DNA of 64,000 nt from Pseudomonas orientalis (lineage in GTDB: Bacteria; Pseudomonadota; Gammaproteobacteria; Pseudomonadales; Pseudomonadaceae), in contig NZ_JYLM01000003.1 in NCBI RefSeq assembly GCF_001439815.1, positions 496,001-560,000 on the forward strand. Reading direction: 5' to 3'. A program made the position numbers and the translations under genes. The notes under the pieces were generated by a model that was not told the DNA's origin, made no database searches, and was given only the letters and a program-made list of their open reading frames with translations. Positions 26,608 through 35,522 of this stretch are shown here, in pieces; the stretch's first letter is position 1, and every line of letters starts with the position of its first letter.

Positions 26608-27309
26608 ATGCTGCAATTCGAAAACGTTTCCACTTTCTACGGCAAGATCCAGGCCCTGCACAGCGTCAACGTGGAAGTGCGCCAGGGTGAGATCGTTACC
26701 CTGATCGGCGCCAACGGTGCCGGCAAGTCCACCCTGCTGATGACCCTGTGCGGTTCGCCCCAGGCCCACAGCGGCAGCATCCGTTACATGGGTGAAGAAC
26801 TGGTGGGCCAGCAGTCGTCGCACATCATGCGCAAGAGCATTGCGGTGGTACCGGAGGGCCGTCGCGTGTTCTCGCGCCTGACCGTCGAAGAGAACCTGGC
26901 CATGGGTGGGTTCTTTACCGACAAGGGCGATTACCAGGAGCAGATGGACAAGGTGCTGCACCTGTTCCCGCGTCTCAAGGAACGCTTCAGCCAGCGCGGC
27001 GGCACCATGTCCGGCGGCGAGCAGCAAATGCTCGCCATCGGCCGCGCATTGATGAGCAAGCCCAAGCTGTTGCTCCTGGACGAACCGTCCCTGGGCCTGG
27101 CACCGATCATCATCCAGCAGATCTTCGACATCATCGAACAGCTGCGCAAGGACGGCGTGACGGTGTTTCTGGTGGAACAGAACGCCAACCAGGCATTGAA
27201 AATCGCCGACCGAGCCTATGTGCTGGAGAACGGCCGGGTGGTGATGCAAGGTACTGGCGAGCAGCTGTTGACGGATCCCAAGGTGCGGGAGGCGTACCTC
27301 GGCGGCTAA
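26608..27309 (+). CDS. braG: Branched-chain amino-acid ABC transporter ATPase (LivF type)
   Basis: 233 residues. Walker A GANGAGKST, signature MSGGEQQML, Walker B LLLDEPSLGLAP and the LVEQNANQAL switch segment are present, all typical for LivF. It is the last gene of the bra operon; a REP pair 21 bases after the stop probably marks the end of the transcript. Confidence 0.95.
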   Translation: MLQFENVSTFYGKIQALHSVNVEVRQGEIVTLIGANGAGKSTLLMTLCGSPQAHSGSIRYMGEELVGQQSSHIMRKSIAVVPEGRRVFSRLTVEENLAMGGFFTDKGDYQEQMDKVLHLFPRLKERFSQRGGTMSGGEQQMLAIGRALMSKPKLLLLDEPSLGLAPIIIQQIFDIIEQLRKDGVTVFLVEQNANQALKIADRAYVLENGRVVMQGTGEQLLTDPKVREAYLGG

Positions 27310-27330
27310 GACCCGGCGCTGGCTCTAGAA

Positions 27331-27421
27331 TGTGGGAGGGGGCTTGCTCCCGATGGCGGTGGTTCAGTCAGAACATTTTTGACTGATACACCGCCATCGG
27401 GGGCAAGCCCCCTCCCACATT
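27331..27421. repeat. REP pair, copy 3
   Basis: TGTGGGAGGGGGCTTGCTCC at the left and the inverse of the GCTTGCCCCC form at the right enclose inner CAGTCA/TGACTG arms. It separates the bra operon from the bufferin-type operon. Confidence 0.9.
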
Positions 27422-27539
27422 TGTTTTGCGTAATTTGAAAAATTTTCGACTGATCTTGTAACGAACCCAATCCAGCTCTCTCTAGTGGTGCAGGCAGGCA
27501 ATCGAGCCTGTCCTTTCAACCCACTGCTGGAGATACACC

Positions 27540-27836
27540 ATGACCACCAAGCTGTCCGCCGCCGCCCTCGTAATGGCCCTCGGCTCGGCCCTGAGCCTGT
27601 CTGCCCTCACCACCACCGCCCATGCAGCCGACGACATGCAGAAATGTTTCGGTGTCGCCGAAGCCGGCAAGAACGACTGCGCCGCAGGCGCCGGCACTTC
27701 CTGCGCCGGCACCTCGAAAACCAAAGACCAGGCCAACGCCTGGAAACTGGTCCCGGCCGGTACCTGCCTGAAGACCCCAAGCTCCACCTCGCCGACCGGT
27801 TTCGGTCAGGAAGCGGCCTTTACCGCCAAGTCCTGA
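27540..27836 (+). CDS. bufA: Bufferin-type RiPP precursor (DUF2282), 98 residues
   Basis: A signal peptide ends at AHA (residue 29). The mature part, about 69 residues, has four cysteines: Cys36, Cys47, Cys55 and Cys76, in [16 protein letters not shown] and GTCLK, spaced 10-7-20. This is the DUF2282 pattern of bufferins, secreted peptides that sequester copper after some cysteines are turned into 5-thiooxazoles by the adjacent MNIO enzyme (recent literature; exact residues not derivable here). GigP of Cupriavidus is the same family. GGAG lies 7 bases before the ATG. A TGTAAC element at 27457-27462 could be part of an ECF-sigma -35, a weak guess. Confidence 0.88.
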   Translation: MTTKLSAAALVMALGSALSLSALTTTAHAADDMQKCFGVAEAGKNDCAAGAGTSCAGTSKTKDQANAWKLVPAGTCLKTPSSTSPTGFGQEAAFTAKS

Positions 27837-27859
27837 ATCCAAAAAAAACCTGAGGACTG

Positions 27860-28738
27860 ATGATGACGCTTTCACCCTCCCCCACGGTCTCACCGGCTCA
27901 GGTGCCCGGCCTCCCTCACAGGGCCGGGCTGGGACTGAAGACCGAGCACATCCAGCAAGTGCTTGAGACCCGCCCCGACATCGGTTTCTTTGAAGTGCAT
28001 GCCGAAAACTACATGGTTGCCGGCGGGCCTTTTCACCACCACCTGGGCTTGATCCGCGAACGCTACCCACTGTCGTTGCACGGCGTGGGTCTGTCCATCG
28101 GCGGCGAAAGCCCACTGAACCCTCAGCACCTGGCGAGGTTGGCCAGGCTGATCGATCGCTATCAACCCCACGCATTTTCCGAACACCTGGCCTGGTCCAG
28201 CCACGGCCCGGTATTTCTCAATGACCTGCTGCCCCTGGCCTACGATGCGCAAGCGCTGGCCCGGGTATGCGAGCACATAGATCAACTGCAAAGCACGCTC
28301 CAGCGGCCAATGCTGCTGGAGAACCCGTCGACCTATGTGCAGTTCCAGCGCTCCACCCTGGACGAGACGGATTTCATCAGCGAGATCGTCCGGCGCACCG
28401 GCTGCGGTGTGCTGCTGGACGTGAATAACGTTTATGTGTCGTGCATCAATCATCAGCGTGATGCGCTGGCCTACATCGACGCCTTGCCTTTGCATGCCGT
28501 CGGCGAGATACATCTGGCCGGTTTTTCCGAAGACACCGACAGCCTGGGCGATCGACTGCTCATCGATGATCACGGTGCGCCGGTCGATGATGCCGTGTGG
28601 CGGCTCTACGAACAGGTGCTCGAACGCACGGGGCCGGTAGCCACGCTGATCGAGCGCGATAACCGCGTGCCGGCCTTCAGCGTGCTGCACGCCGAGGCGC
28701 GGCAAGCCGAATGGCATCTGTCGCGGGTGATGTCATGA
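27860..28738 (+). CDS. bufB: MNIO-family peptide-modifying oxidase (DUF692)
   Basis: 292 residues with a TIM-barrel fold of the multinuclear non-haem iron oxidative enzymes. Candidate metal ligands are Glu45 and His47 (FFEVHAENY), His74 ([10 protein letters not shown]), Glu108/His109 (FSEHLAW), Glu in LLENPSTY, Asp in LLDVNNVY and His in IHLAGF, all the conserved MNIO segments. It should act on BufA cysteines before export, using Fe and O2. GAGG lies 5 bases before the start. It is 23 bases after bufA and overlaps the next gene by 4 bases. Other DUF692 proteins act on different precursors; the neighbouring DUF2282 gene fixes this one. Confidence 0.88.
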   Translation: MMTLSPSPTVSPAQVPGLPHRAGLGLKTEHIQQVLETRPDIGFFEVHAENYMVAGGPFHHHLGLIRERYPLSLHGVGLSIGGESPLNPQHLARLARLIDRYQPHAFSEHLAWSSHGPVFLNDLLPLAYDAQALARVCEHIDQLQSTLQRPMLLENPSTYVQFQRSTLDETDFISEIVRRTGCGVLLDVNNVYVSCINHQRDALAYIDALPLHAVGEIHLAGFSEDTDSLGDRLLIDDHGAPVDDAVWRLYEQVLERTGPVATLIERDNRVPAFSVLHAEARQAEWHLSRVMS

Positions 28739-29511
28739 GCCTTCAGGATGCGTTCGCCAACGCCCTGCTCGCGGCGCACGGTGGCTGCCCGGATGGCCTG
28801 TTCAGCAGCAACGGCGCCGACCCCGCCAGCCGCTTTGCGGTGTATCGCAACAATGTGCATGGCTCGCTGATCAATGCCTTGGCGGCCAGTTATCCGGTGA
28901 CGTTGCAGCTGGTGGGCGATGAATTCTTTCGCGCCATGGCCGGCCTCTTCGTCCAGGCCAACCCGCCCACCAGCCCGTTGATCAACGAGTACGGCAGCCG
29001 ATGGGCCGATTTTATCCAGACATTCGAACCGGCCGACAGCGTGCCTTACCTGGCGGATGTCGCACGGCTGGAGCGCCTGCGGGTGCGTGCCTATCACGCA
29101 GCCGACACGCCGGCGCTGTGCCAGCAGCACATTCTTCAACACCTGCAGGGCCAGGACAACTTGGGCCAGTTGAGCCTGCAACTGCATCCATCGCTTGCCA
29201 CCTTGCGCTCTGCCCATGCGGTGGTGGCGATATGGGCCGCGCACCAGACTGACGGCGGTCTCGCTGATTTCAACCCCTGGCCTGCGCAGAACGCATTGGT
29301 GTTGCGCCACGGGCTGGCGGTCAAGACGTTCGCCATCGACAGCGGCTCGGTGGCCTTTATCAACTGCCTGAACCAGGGCACGGGGCTGGAAATGGCAGTG
29401 GAGCATGCCTTGCAGGCCTCGTCCGAATTCGACCTGCACAGGTGCCTGACGCTGTTGATCAGCCACGACGCCATCACTCATTTACACCTGGAACACAAGG
29501 TATCGCCATGA
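28735..29511 (+). CDS. bufC: DUF2063 putative precursor-binding partner
   Basis: 258 residues from the ATG at 28735, which overlaps the bufB stop (ATGA); an earlier in-frame ATG lies inside bufB. The N-terminus ([11 protein letters not shown]... [28 protein letters not shown]) is the DUF2063 domain, which carries peptide-recognition function in MNIO systems. The C-terminal half is a less conserved DUF2063-associated domain. It probably presents the BufA precursor to BufB. Soluble, no signal peptide. Confidence 0.86.
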   Translation: MSLQDAFANALLAAHGGCPDGLFSSNGADPASRFAVYRNNVHGSLINALAASYPVTLQLVGDEFFRAMAGLFVQANPPTSPLINEYGSRWADFIQTFEPADSVPYLADVARLERLRVRAYHAADTPALCQQHILQHLQGQDNLGQLSLQLHPSLATLRSAHAVVAIWAAHQTDGGLADFNPWPAQNALVLRHGLAVKTFAIDSGSVAFINCLNQGTGLEMAVEHALQASSEFDLHRCLTLLISHDAITHLHLEHKVSP

Positions 29512-29993
29512 ACAGTCCCGCTGCCGGCCTGCTGAAACAGGTCATCGCCCTTTTCGAAAAAATCCCCTACAGCCTGATCGCTTTTATCGCGCGCTTTTCC
29601 ATCGCGGCGGTGTTCTGGAAGTCCGGACAAACCAAGGTCGAAGGCTTTGCCATTGATCTGATCAACGGCACCTTCGAACTCGGCGAGCCCAGGCTGGCCG
29701 CCTCGACCTTGCCGTTGTTTCGCAGCGAATATCACGTCCCGCTGTTATCCCCCGAAGTCGCCGCACACCTGGCGGCATTTGCCGAGCACTTTTTTCCGGC
29801 GCTGATCCTGCTGGGATTGGCTACGCGATTTTCGGCCCTGGCCTTGATCGGCATGACCCTGACCATTCAGTTGTTTGTCTACCCGGACGCCTACCCCACC
29901 CACGGCACCTGGATTGCACTGCTATTGCTGCTGGTGGCCAAGGGGCCGGGCCGGTTATCCATCGACCACTGGATCGCTCGTCACTGGCGCTGA
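29508..29993 (+). CDS. DoxX-family membrane protein of the bufferin operon
   Basis: 161 residues from the ATG at 29508 (overlapping the previous stop, ATGA). Four predicted membrane segments; the opening FIARFSIAAVFWKSGQTKVEG and the FFPALILLGLATRFSALALIGM helix are typical of DoxX. The equivalent gene in Cupriavidus is gigT. The role in metal stress is unknown; association with quinone or redox chemistry is speculation. It overlaps the convergent LysR gene by 13 bases at the 3' end. Confidence 0.85.
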   Translation: MNSPAAGLLKQVIALFEKIPYSLIAFIARFSIAAVFWKSGQTKVEGFAIDLINGTFELGEPRLAASTLPLFRSEYHVPLLSPEVAAHLAAFAEHFFPALILLGLATRFSALALIGMTLTIQLFVYPDAYPTHGTWIALLLLLVAKGPGRLSIDHWIARHWR

Positions 29994-30898
29994 AGGCGAT
30001 CCAGGGTTGCGCCGCTGCGCTTGAACCAGTCCACCAGGTAGTCGGCCAGTACCTGGGTGCGGCGCGGCAGGCCACCTTGATAGGGATGGACCAGATACAT
30101 CGGCTGGCTGCGCGTCTGATAATCACGCAACAGCCAGCATAATCGGCCCTCGGCCACTTCCGCCGGCAGCAGGTAGGACGGCAGCCGAGCGATACCGGCG
30201 CCCACCAATGCAGCCTTCTTCAAGAGGTTGTAATGGTTGGAAGCGAAGGTGCCGCTCACGCGCACACGCAACAGCTCATGCTGCTGGTGATACAGCCATT
30301 CCTCGCGGCCGCTGTAGTGACTGTTGAGCAAACAGCTGTGGCCCGCCAGATCCGCCGGGCACAGCGGTTCGCCGTGCTGTTGCAGATAGGCCGGGCTGGC
30401 GCAGGTCATCTCGTGCCAGGCCCGCAGAGGCTTGACCACCAGGCGCTCATTCTCGAGGGCCCCCGAGCGCACGCCCAGGTCGAACCCGTCCCGTGCCAGG
30501 TCTCGATAGCCGTTGTTCAGTTCCAGCTCGATCTGCACCTGGGGGTATTGCTTGGAAAACTCCAGCAACAAGCCATCGAAGAACGTCTCTCCCAGGGAAA
30601 CCGGGACTGTCATACGCACCGGACCGGCCAGGTCATCCTTGAGCCGCGCCAAGGCCTGACGCGCCCGTTCCACCTGGACCACCAGCGCTTGTGCCTGGGG
30701 CAGCAACGCCGCGCCTGCGGCGGTAAGGCTCAGCTTGCGCGTGGTGCGATGCAGCAGCACCACGCCGAACTGCGCTTCCAACTGGCTGATTCGCTTGGAT
30801 AATTGCCCCTTGCTGCACCCCAGTCGCTCGGCCGCCAGGGTGAAACTGCCGGCTTCGATCAATACGGCGAAGGCCGCCAGGTCGTCCATTTCGCTCAT
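29981..30898 (-). CDS. LysR-family transcriptional regulator
   Basis: 305 residues from the ATG at 30896-30898 (MSEMDDLAAFAVLIEAGSF). The helix-turn-helix is at about residues 18-40 (LAAERLGCSKGQLSKRISQLE), followed by the type 2 periplasmic-binding-like effector domain. It belongs to the CrgA/YafC-like group. It is divergent from the SDR gene 104 bases away, so it most likely controls that gene; its convergent overlap with the DoxX gene gives no regulatory link to the bufferin operon by itself. The effector is unknown. Confidence 0.88.
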   Translation of the reverse strand: MSEMDDLAAFAVLIEAGSFTLAAERLGCSKGQLSKRISQLEAQFGVVLLHRTTRKLSLTAAGAALLPQAQALVVQVERARQALARLKDDLAGPVRMTVPVSLGETFFDGLLLEFSKQYPQVQIELELNNGYRDLARDGFDLGVRSGALENERLVVKPLRAWHEMTCASPAYLQQHGEPLCPADLAGHSCLLNSHYSGREEWLYHQQHELLRVRVSGTFASNHYNLLKKAALVGAGIARLPSYLLPAEVAEGRLCWLLRDYQTRSQPMYLVHPYQGGLPRRTQVLADYLVDWFKRSGATLDRLQRQ

Positions 30899-31002
30899 CG
30901 ATTGTTTCCAATTGAAAACCAACGGTTGCCTATTAGCGCGTTTATCCAGTGAAAAAGCCACTCTAGACTTAAGCTTTATCTAACCCCTGGAGGAACAGCG
31001 CA

Positions 31003-31602
31003 ATGAAAATCCTTTTGATCGGTGCCAACGGCACGATCGGTTCAGCGGTCAAGACGGAACTGGCGCAGCGTCACGATGTGATTGCCATCGGTCGTCACAG
31101 CGGCGACTTCCAGCTCGATATCAGCGACAGCGCCTCGATACGCAGGCTGTTCGAGCAGACCGGCACGTTCGACGCGCTGATCTGCGCGGCAGGCAGCGTG
31201 AACTTCGTGGCGCTGGGCGAGATGGGCGAAGCCGACTTCGAACTGGGCTTGCGTGACAAATTGATGGGCCAGGTCAACCTGCTGCTGATCGGCCGCGAGT
31301 TCGCCAATGACGGCGCGTCGTTTACCTTCACCAGCGGCATCCTGAACCGCGATCCGATCCGCACCGGCGCCTCGGCGGCGCTGGTCAACGGCGCGTTGGA
31401 CGCCTTCGTCAAAGCCGCGGCAATCGAACTGCCCCGGGGCTTGCGCGTCAACTCCGTGAGTCCGACGGTACTGGTGGAAGCCATGGGCAGCTACGCCCCC
31501 TATTTCCGTGGGTTCAAACCGGTAGCCGGCGCCGAAGTGGCTTTGGCCTACGCGAAAAGTGTCGAGGGCTTGCAGACCGGTCAGACCTTTATCGTGGGCT
31601 GA
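31003..31602 (+). CDS. Atypical short-chain dehydrogenase/reductase, 199 residues
   Basis: The N-terminal nucleotide site ILLIGANGTIGSAV (GxxGxxG) and CAAGSVNF (NNAG equivalent) show the Rossmann fold; the catalytic Ser lies in FTFTSGIL. The usual YxxxK is not seen: the expected position reads SAALVNGALDAF. It is shorter than classic SDRs (about 250). This suits the Lin1944-like divergent SDR group. Substrate unknown. GGAGG lies 9 bases before the ATG. It is divergent from the LysR regulator. Confidence 0.8.
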   Translation: MKILLIGANGTIGSAVKTELAQRHDVIAIGRHSGDFQLDISDSASIRRLFEQTGTFDALICAAGSVNFVALGEMGEADFELGLRDKLMGQVNLLLIGREFANDGASFTFTSGILNRDPIRTGASAALVNGALDAFVKAAAIELPRGLRVNSVSPTVLVEAMGSYAPYFRGFKPVAGAEVALAYAKSVEGLQTGQTFIVG

Positions 31603-31697
31603 GTTTCAGGCTTGTAAGAATCGCCTGAAGCTGCGCCGCGGGCTTGTGATGCGGCGCGTGCCTGCGTAACGTGACGGCACTTGTCTGGAGACCGAAA

Positions 31698-32369
31698 ATG
31701 CGTGCCGCCTCGACCTTTACCTTGCTCGCCCTGTTCCCCTTGTTCGCCGCTTGCCAGATGTTCGACAGCGAACCGGCCAAGCTGTCTACCGTCGGGCTGA
31801 CCCGCATGCAGGGCGAATTGACGGCGGTTGACAACAAGCTGTTGTTCCAGCCCTGCGGCGACCAGCGCAACTATGTGGTCAACGATACCGCCGGCACCAG
31901 CGTCCTGCAGGAAGCCGCCTCCCTGGCGGGCCAGCAAGGCACGTTGTTTGCCGACCTGCGTGGCAAGTTTTCCGGCGTCGCCAGCGGCACTCAGGGCTCG
32001 GTGGACCTGCAACAGTTGTATCGCGTCGAGCGCTCGACCTCGGCCTGTAACGACCCGGACTTCAAGCGCATGATCCTGCGGGCAAACGGCCATAAGCCGG
32101 CCTGGGCGATGAGCGTCACGGCCAAGGGCATGGTGCTGGAACGCGAAGGCCAGCCGCCCCTGGCGGTGCCTTATGTCGAAGAGCAACTGGGTGACGGGCG
32201 CTTCAACCTGATGACCGACGCCAATAACCAGCACATCGAATTGTGGGTCGCCCCGCAGCGCTGCGTCGACAGCGTGAGTGGCAGCCTGCAGCACATGAGC
32301 GCCCAATTGCGTGTCAACGGCCAGGTACAGCGTGGTTGCGCGGCATTTGGCGGCTCGCGGGACGACTGA
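31698..32369 (+). CDS. Putative lipoprotein, COG3650-like
   Basis: 223 residues from the ATG at 31698 with GGAG 7 bases upstream; an earlier in-frame ATG lacks a signal sequence at its start. A short signal segment ends in LFAAC, a near-match to a lipobox, so Cys19 may be lipidated. The rest is predicted beta-rich and periplasmic, with QGELTAVDNKLLFQPCG and a distal RCVDSVSG containing Cys residues. I recall similar proteins labelled COG3650; function is not established. Confidence 0.65.
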   Translation: MRAASTFTLLALFPLFAACQMFDSEPAKLSTVGLTRMQGELTAVDNKLLFQPCGDQRNYVVNDTAGTSVLQEAASLAGQQGTLFADLRGKFSGVASGTQGSVDLQQLYRVERSTSACNDPDFKRMILRANGHKPAWAMSVTAKGMVLEREGQPPLAVPYVEEQLGDGRFNLMTDANNQHIELWVAPQRCVDSVSGSLQHMSAQLRVNGQVQRGCAAFGGSRDD

Positions 32370-32475
32370 TTGCAGCGTGCGTCGTTTTAACCTGACGGAA
32401 AAACCCTATTGGGGCTTATAATCGCCGGTTTGCAAAACAGCCGGCCTCTTTGCCCGCCGCCTACCGGATCCTGTC

Positions 32476-34089
32476 ATGTTACGAATCACCGAACTCAAGC
32501 TGCCCATCGACCATCCCGAAGAAGACCTGCGGCCTGCCATCGTGCAGCGCCTGGGCATCGCCAGTGATGACCTGCTCGATTTCACCCTGTTCAAGCGCAG
32601 CTACGATGCCCGCAAGAAGTCCTCGGAATTGTGCTTCATCTACACCGTCGACCTGAATGTGAAGGGCGAAGCCGCCCTGCTGCTCAAGTTTGCCGATGAT
32701 CGCAACATCAATCCGGCGCCGGATGTCAGCTATCACGTGGTGGGCAAGGCACCGGATAGCCTGGTCGAACGACCGGTGGTGGTCGGTTTCGGCCCCTGCG
32801 GAATCTTCGCCGGGCTGCTGCTGGCACAGATGGGGTTCAAGCCGATCATCCTCGAGCGCGGCAAGGAAGTGCGCCAACGCACCAAGGACACCTGGGGCCT
32901 GTGGCGCAAAAGCGTGCTCAACCCCGAATCCAACGTGCAGTTCGGCGAAGGCGGCGCCGGGACCTTCTCCGACGGCAAGCTGTACAGCCAGATCAAGGAC
33001 CCGAAATTCCACGGGCGCAAGGTGCTGCACGAGTTCGTCAAGGCCGGCGCGCCGGAAGAAATTCTGTATGTCAGCAAACCGCACATCGGCACGTTCCGCC
33101 TGACCGGCGTGGTGGAAAACATGCGCCAGCAGATCATCGCCCTGGGCGGTGAAGTGCGCTTCGAACAACGGGTCACTGACGTGCTGATCGAAGATGGCCA
33201 GTTGAATGGCGTGGTCATCGACGGCGGCGAGCAAATCCTCTCCAAACACGTGATCCTTGCCCTGGGCCACAGTGCCCGCGACACCTTCCGCATGCTTCAC
33301 AGCCGTGGCGTGTACATGGAGGCCAAGCCGTTCTCGGTGGGTTTCCGGATCGAGCACCCGCAATCGTTGATCGACGCCGCACGCCTGGGCAAATACGCCG
33401 GGCACCCGAAACTTGGCGCCGCCGATTACAAGTTGGTGCACCACGCCAAAAACGGTCGCTCGGTCTACAGCTTCTGCATGTGCCCCGGTGGCACCGTGGT
33501 GGCGGCGACGTCGGAGCCCAATCGTGTCGTGACCAACGGCATGAGCCAATATTCGCGTAATGAGCGCAACGCCAACTCGGGCATCGTGGTCGGCATCACG
33601 CCCGAGGTGGACTACCCGGGCGGGCCGCTCGCCGGTATCGAACTGCAGGAGCGCCTGGAGTCCCATGCCTACGTGCTCGGCGGCAGCACTTACGAGGCTC
33701 CGGCGCAGTTGGTCGGCGATTTCATCGCAGGCAAGCCGTCCACGGCTATCGGCAGCGTGGAACCGTCCTACAAGCCGGGGGTATCCCTGGGTGACCTGGC
33801 CCTGGCACTGCCGGACTTCGCCATTGAAGCCATCCGCGAAGCCTTGCCGGCGTTCGAGAAGCAGATCAAAGGCTACTCGCTGCACGATGCGGTCTTGACC
33901 GGTATCGAGACCCGCACCTCATCGCCGCTGCGGATCACCCGGAATGACTCGATGCAGAGCCTGAATGTCAAAGGCTTGTTCCCGGCAGGAGAAGGCGCGG
34001 GTTACGCCGGGGGCATCCTGTCGGCAGGCGTCGATGGCATTCGGATTGCCGAAGCCTTGGCGCGGGATATGCTGGGCCTCGAGGCCTGA
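32476..34089 (+). CDS. FAD-dependent oxidoreductase (COG2509 family)
   Basis: 537 residues. An N-terminal domain of about 95 residues precedes the dinucleotide-binding motif VVVGFGPCGIFAGLLLAQMG near residue 100. The FGEGGAGTFSDGKLYSQIKD segment and a C-terminal FAD motif FPAGEGAGYAGGILSAGVDG are hallmarks of this family of predicted dehydrogenases. The Cys in CMCPGGTVVAA is conserved in the family as I recall. The substrate is unknown. It is monocistronic and followed by a REP pair. Confidence 0.85.
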   Translation: MLRITELKLPIDHPEEDLRPAIVQRLGIASDDLLDFTLFKRSYDARKKSSELCFIYTVDLNVKGEAALLLKFADDRNINPAPDVSYHVVGKAPDSLVERPVVVGFGPCGIFAGLLLAQMGFKPIILERGKEVRQRTKDTWGLWRKSVLNPESNVQFGEGGAGTFSDGKLYSQIKDPKFHGRKVLHEFVKAGAPEEILYVSKPHIGTFRLTGVVENMRQQIIALGGEVRFEQRVTDVLIEDGQLNGVVIDGGEQILSKHVILALGHSARDTFRMLHSRGVYMEAKPFSVGFRIEHPQSLIDAARLGKYAGHPKLGAADYKLVHHAKNGRSVYSFCMCPGGTVVAATSEPNRVVTNGMSQYSRNERNANSGIVVGITPEVDYPGGPLAGIELQERLESHAYVLGGSTYEAPAQLVGDFIAGKPSTAIGSVEPSYKPGVSLGDLALALPDFAIEAIREALPAFEKQIKGYSLHDAVLTGIETRTSSPLRITRNDSMQSLNVKGLFPAGEGAGYAGGILSAGVDGIRIAEALARDMLGLEA

Positions 34090-34103
34090 GACCGCCTCTG
34101 TAC

Positions 34104-34198
34104 AACTGTGGGAGGGGGCTTGCCCCCGATTGCGATGTGTCAGTCAAAGATGCTCCGACTGAATCACTGCTATCGGGAGCAAGCCCCCTCCCACAGTT
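34104..34198. repeat. REP pair, copy 4
   Basis: AACTGTGGGAGGGGGCTTGC and its inverse flank an inner CAGTCA/TGACTG-like dyad; the element lies between convergent genes. Confidence 0.9.
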
Positions 34199-34211
34199 GG
34201 TTTGCGGTGTG

Positions 34212-35306
34212 TCAGATATTGGCGCGCAGGATGCTGTCCGGCAGTGACTCGCCCTGTTCGACACTTGCCGCAACAGCCGCGATCAACCCTTGCAGCTCAT
34301 ACCCCTGCCCCGCCAGCCACGCCTGATCGTAGTAAGTCGTGGCATAGCGCTCTCCCCCATCACATAGAATCGCCACGATCGACCCCGACTCCCCCGCCGC
34401 TTTCATCTGCTGCGCCGCCACCAGCGCACCGATCAGGTTCGTCCCACTGGAGCCTCCCACCCGCCGGCCCAACCGCTCGGCCAGGTAATGCATGGCCGCC
34501 AGGGACAGCGCGTCCGGCACCTTGACCATCGCATCGATCACCGCCGGCAAAAACGAGGCTTCGACCCGTGGCCGACCGATCCCTTCGATCCGTGAACCAC
34601 AGTCCAGGCGCAGGCTCGCATCGCCGCTCAGGTAATAATCGAAAAACACCGAACGTTCGGCATCGGCACACAGCACGCGGGTGCAATGCTGGCGATAGCG
34701 TACATAGCGCCCCAGGGTCGCGGTCGTGCCGCCGGTTCCGGGGCTGGAAATCAGCCAACTCGGCTCCGGGTGTTGCTCGAAGCGCAACTGCTGGAAGATC
34801 GATTCGGCGATGTTGTTGTTTGCGCGCCAGTCGGTGGCGCGCTCGGCGTAGGTGAACTGGTCCATGAAGTGGCCGCCGCTCTCCTGCGCCAGGCGTTCGG
34901 ACTCGGCATAGATCTGCGTAGGGTCCTGCACCAGATGGCTCTTGCCGCCATAAAAAGCAATCTGGGCGATCTTCTCCTGGGAGGTGGTGGCGGGCATCAC
35001 GGCAATGAACGGCAGGCCGAGCAGGCGTGCGAAATAGGCTTCGGAGATGGCCGTCGACCCGCTGGAAGCCTCGATCACGGGTGCACCCGGCTTCAGCCAG
35101 CCGTTGCACAATGCGTACAGGAACAGAGAACGCGCCAGCCGGTGCTTCAGGCTACCGGTCGGGTGGCTGGACTCATCCTTGAAATACAACTCGATACCCG
35201 GCAAACCCGGCAATGGCAAAGGAATCAGGTGGGTGTCGGCGCTGCGCTGGAAATCCGCTTCAATGATTCGGATGGCTTCGCGGGCCCAAGGACGCTGGTC
35301 GCTCAT
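34212..35306 (-). CDS. PLP-dependent cysteine synthase/cystathionine beta-synthase family enzyme
   Basis: 364 residues of fold type II. The Schiff-base lysine is Lys54 in HPTGSLKHRLA. The substrate-carboxylate loop is EASSGSTAISEAYFARLLG and the PLP-phosphate loop is SPGTGGTTATLGRY. The length and the FMDQFTYAERATDWRANNNIAESIF segment differ from CysK/CysM, so this is a distinct subgroup, often labelled cysteine synthase family. The reaction is not certain: sulfhydrylase, desulfhydrase or beta-replacement are possible. It is divergent from nhaA. Confidence 0.82.
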   Translation of the reverse strand: MSDQRPWAREAIRIIEADFQRSADTHLIPLPLPGLPGIELYFKDESSHPTGSLKHRLARSLFLYALCNGWLKPGAPVIEASSGSTAISEAYFARLLGLPFIAVMPATTSQEKIAQIAFYGGKSHLVQDPTQIYAESERLAQESGGHFMDQFTYAERATDWRANNNIAESIFQQLRFEQHPEPSWLISSPGTGGTTATLGRYVRYRQHCTRVLCADAERSVFFDYYLSGDASLRLDCGSRIEGIGRPRVEASFLPAVIDAMVKVPDALSLAAMHYLAERLGRRVGGSSGTNLIGALVAAQQMKAAGESGSIVAILCDGGERYATTYYDQAWLAGQGYELQGLIAAVAASVEQGESLPDSILRANI

Positions 35307-35522
35307 GATGAGACTTCTCTAAGAATTTCAGCCCGATATTAGGGGGTTTCCTACACTGCACACAGATACAGTAACGACTCAATTGGACACACAATTGCTA
35401 GGCTAAGACGCAACGCCAGCTCTGCTCAACGCTTATAACAAATAAGAATATAACTTTTGTTTTAACAACTAACGGTACGGGTTAGGGTACCCACCTATTG
35501 AACCTGGATTGGAGAGCATCCC

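Noticed and set aside
27482..28175. Minus-strand ORFs over bufA and bufB
   Set aside because: They are antisense shadows; the plus frames have signal peptide, Cys pattern, Shine-Dalgarno sites and stop-start overlaps.
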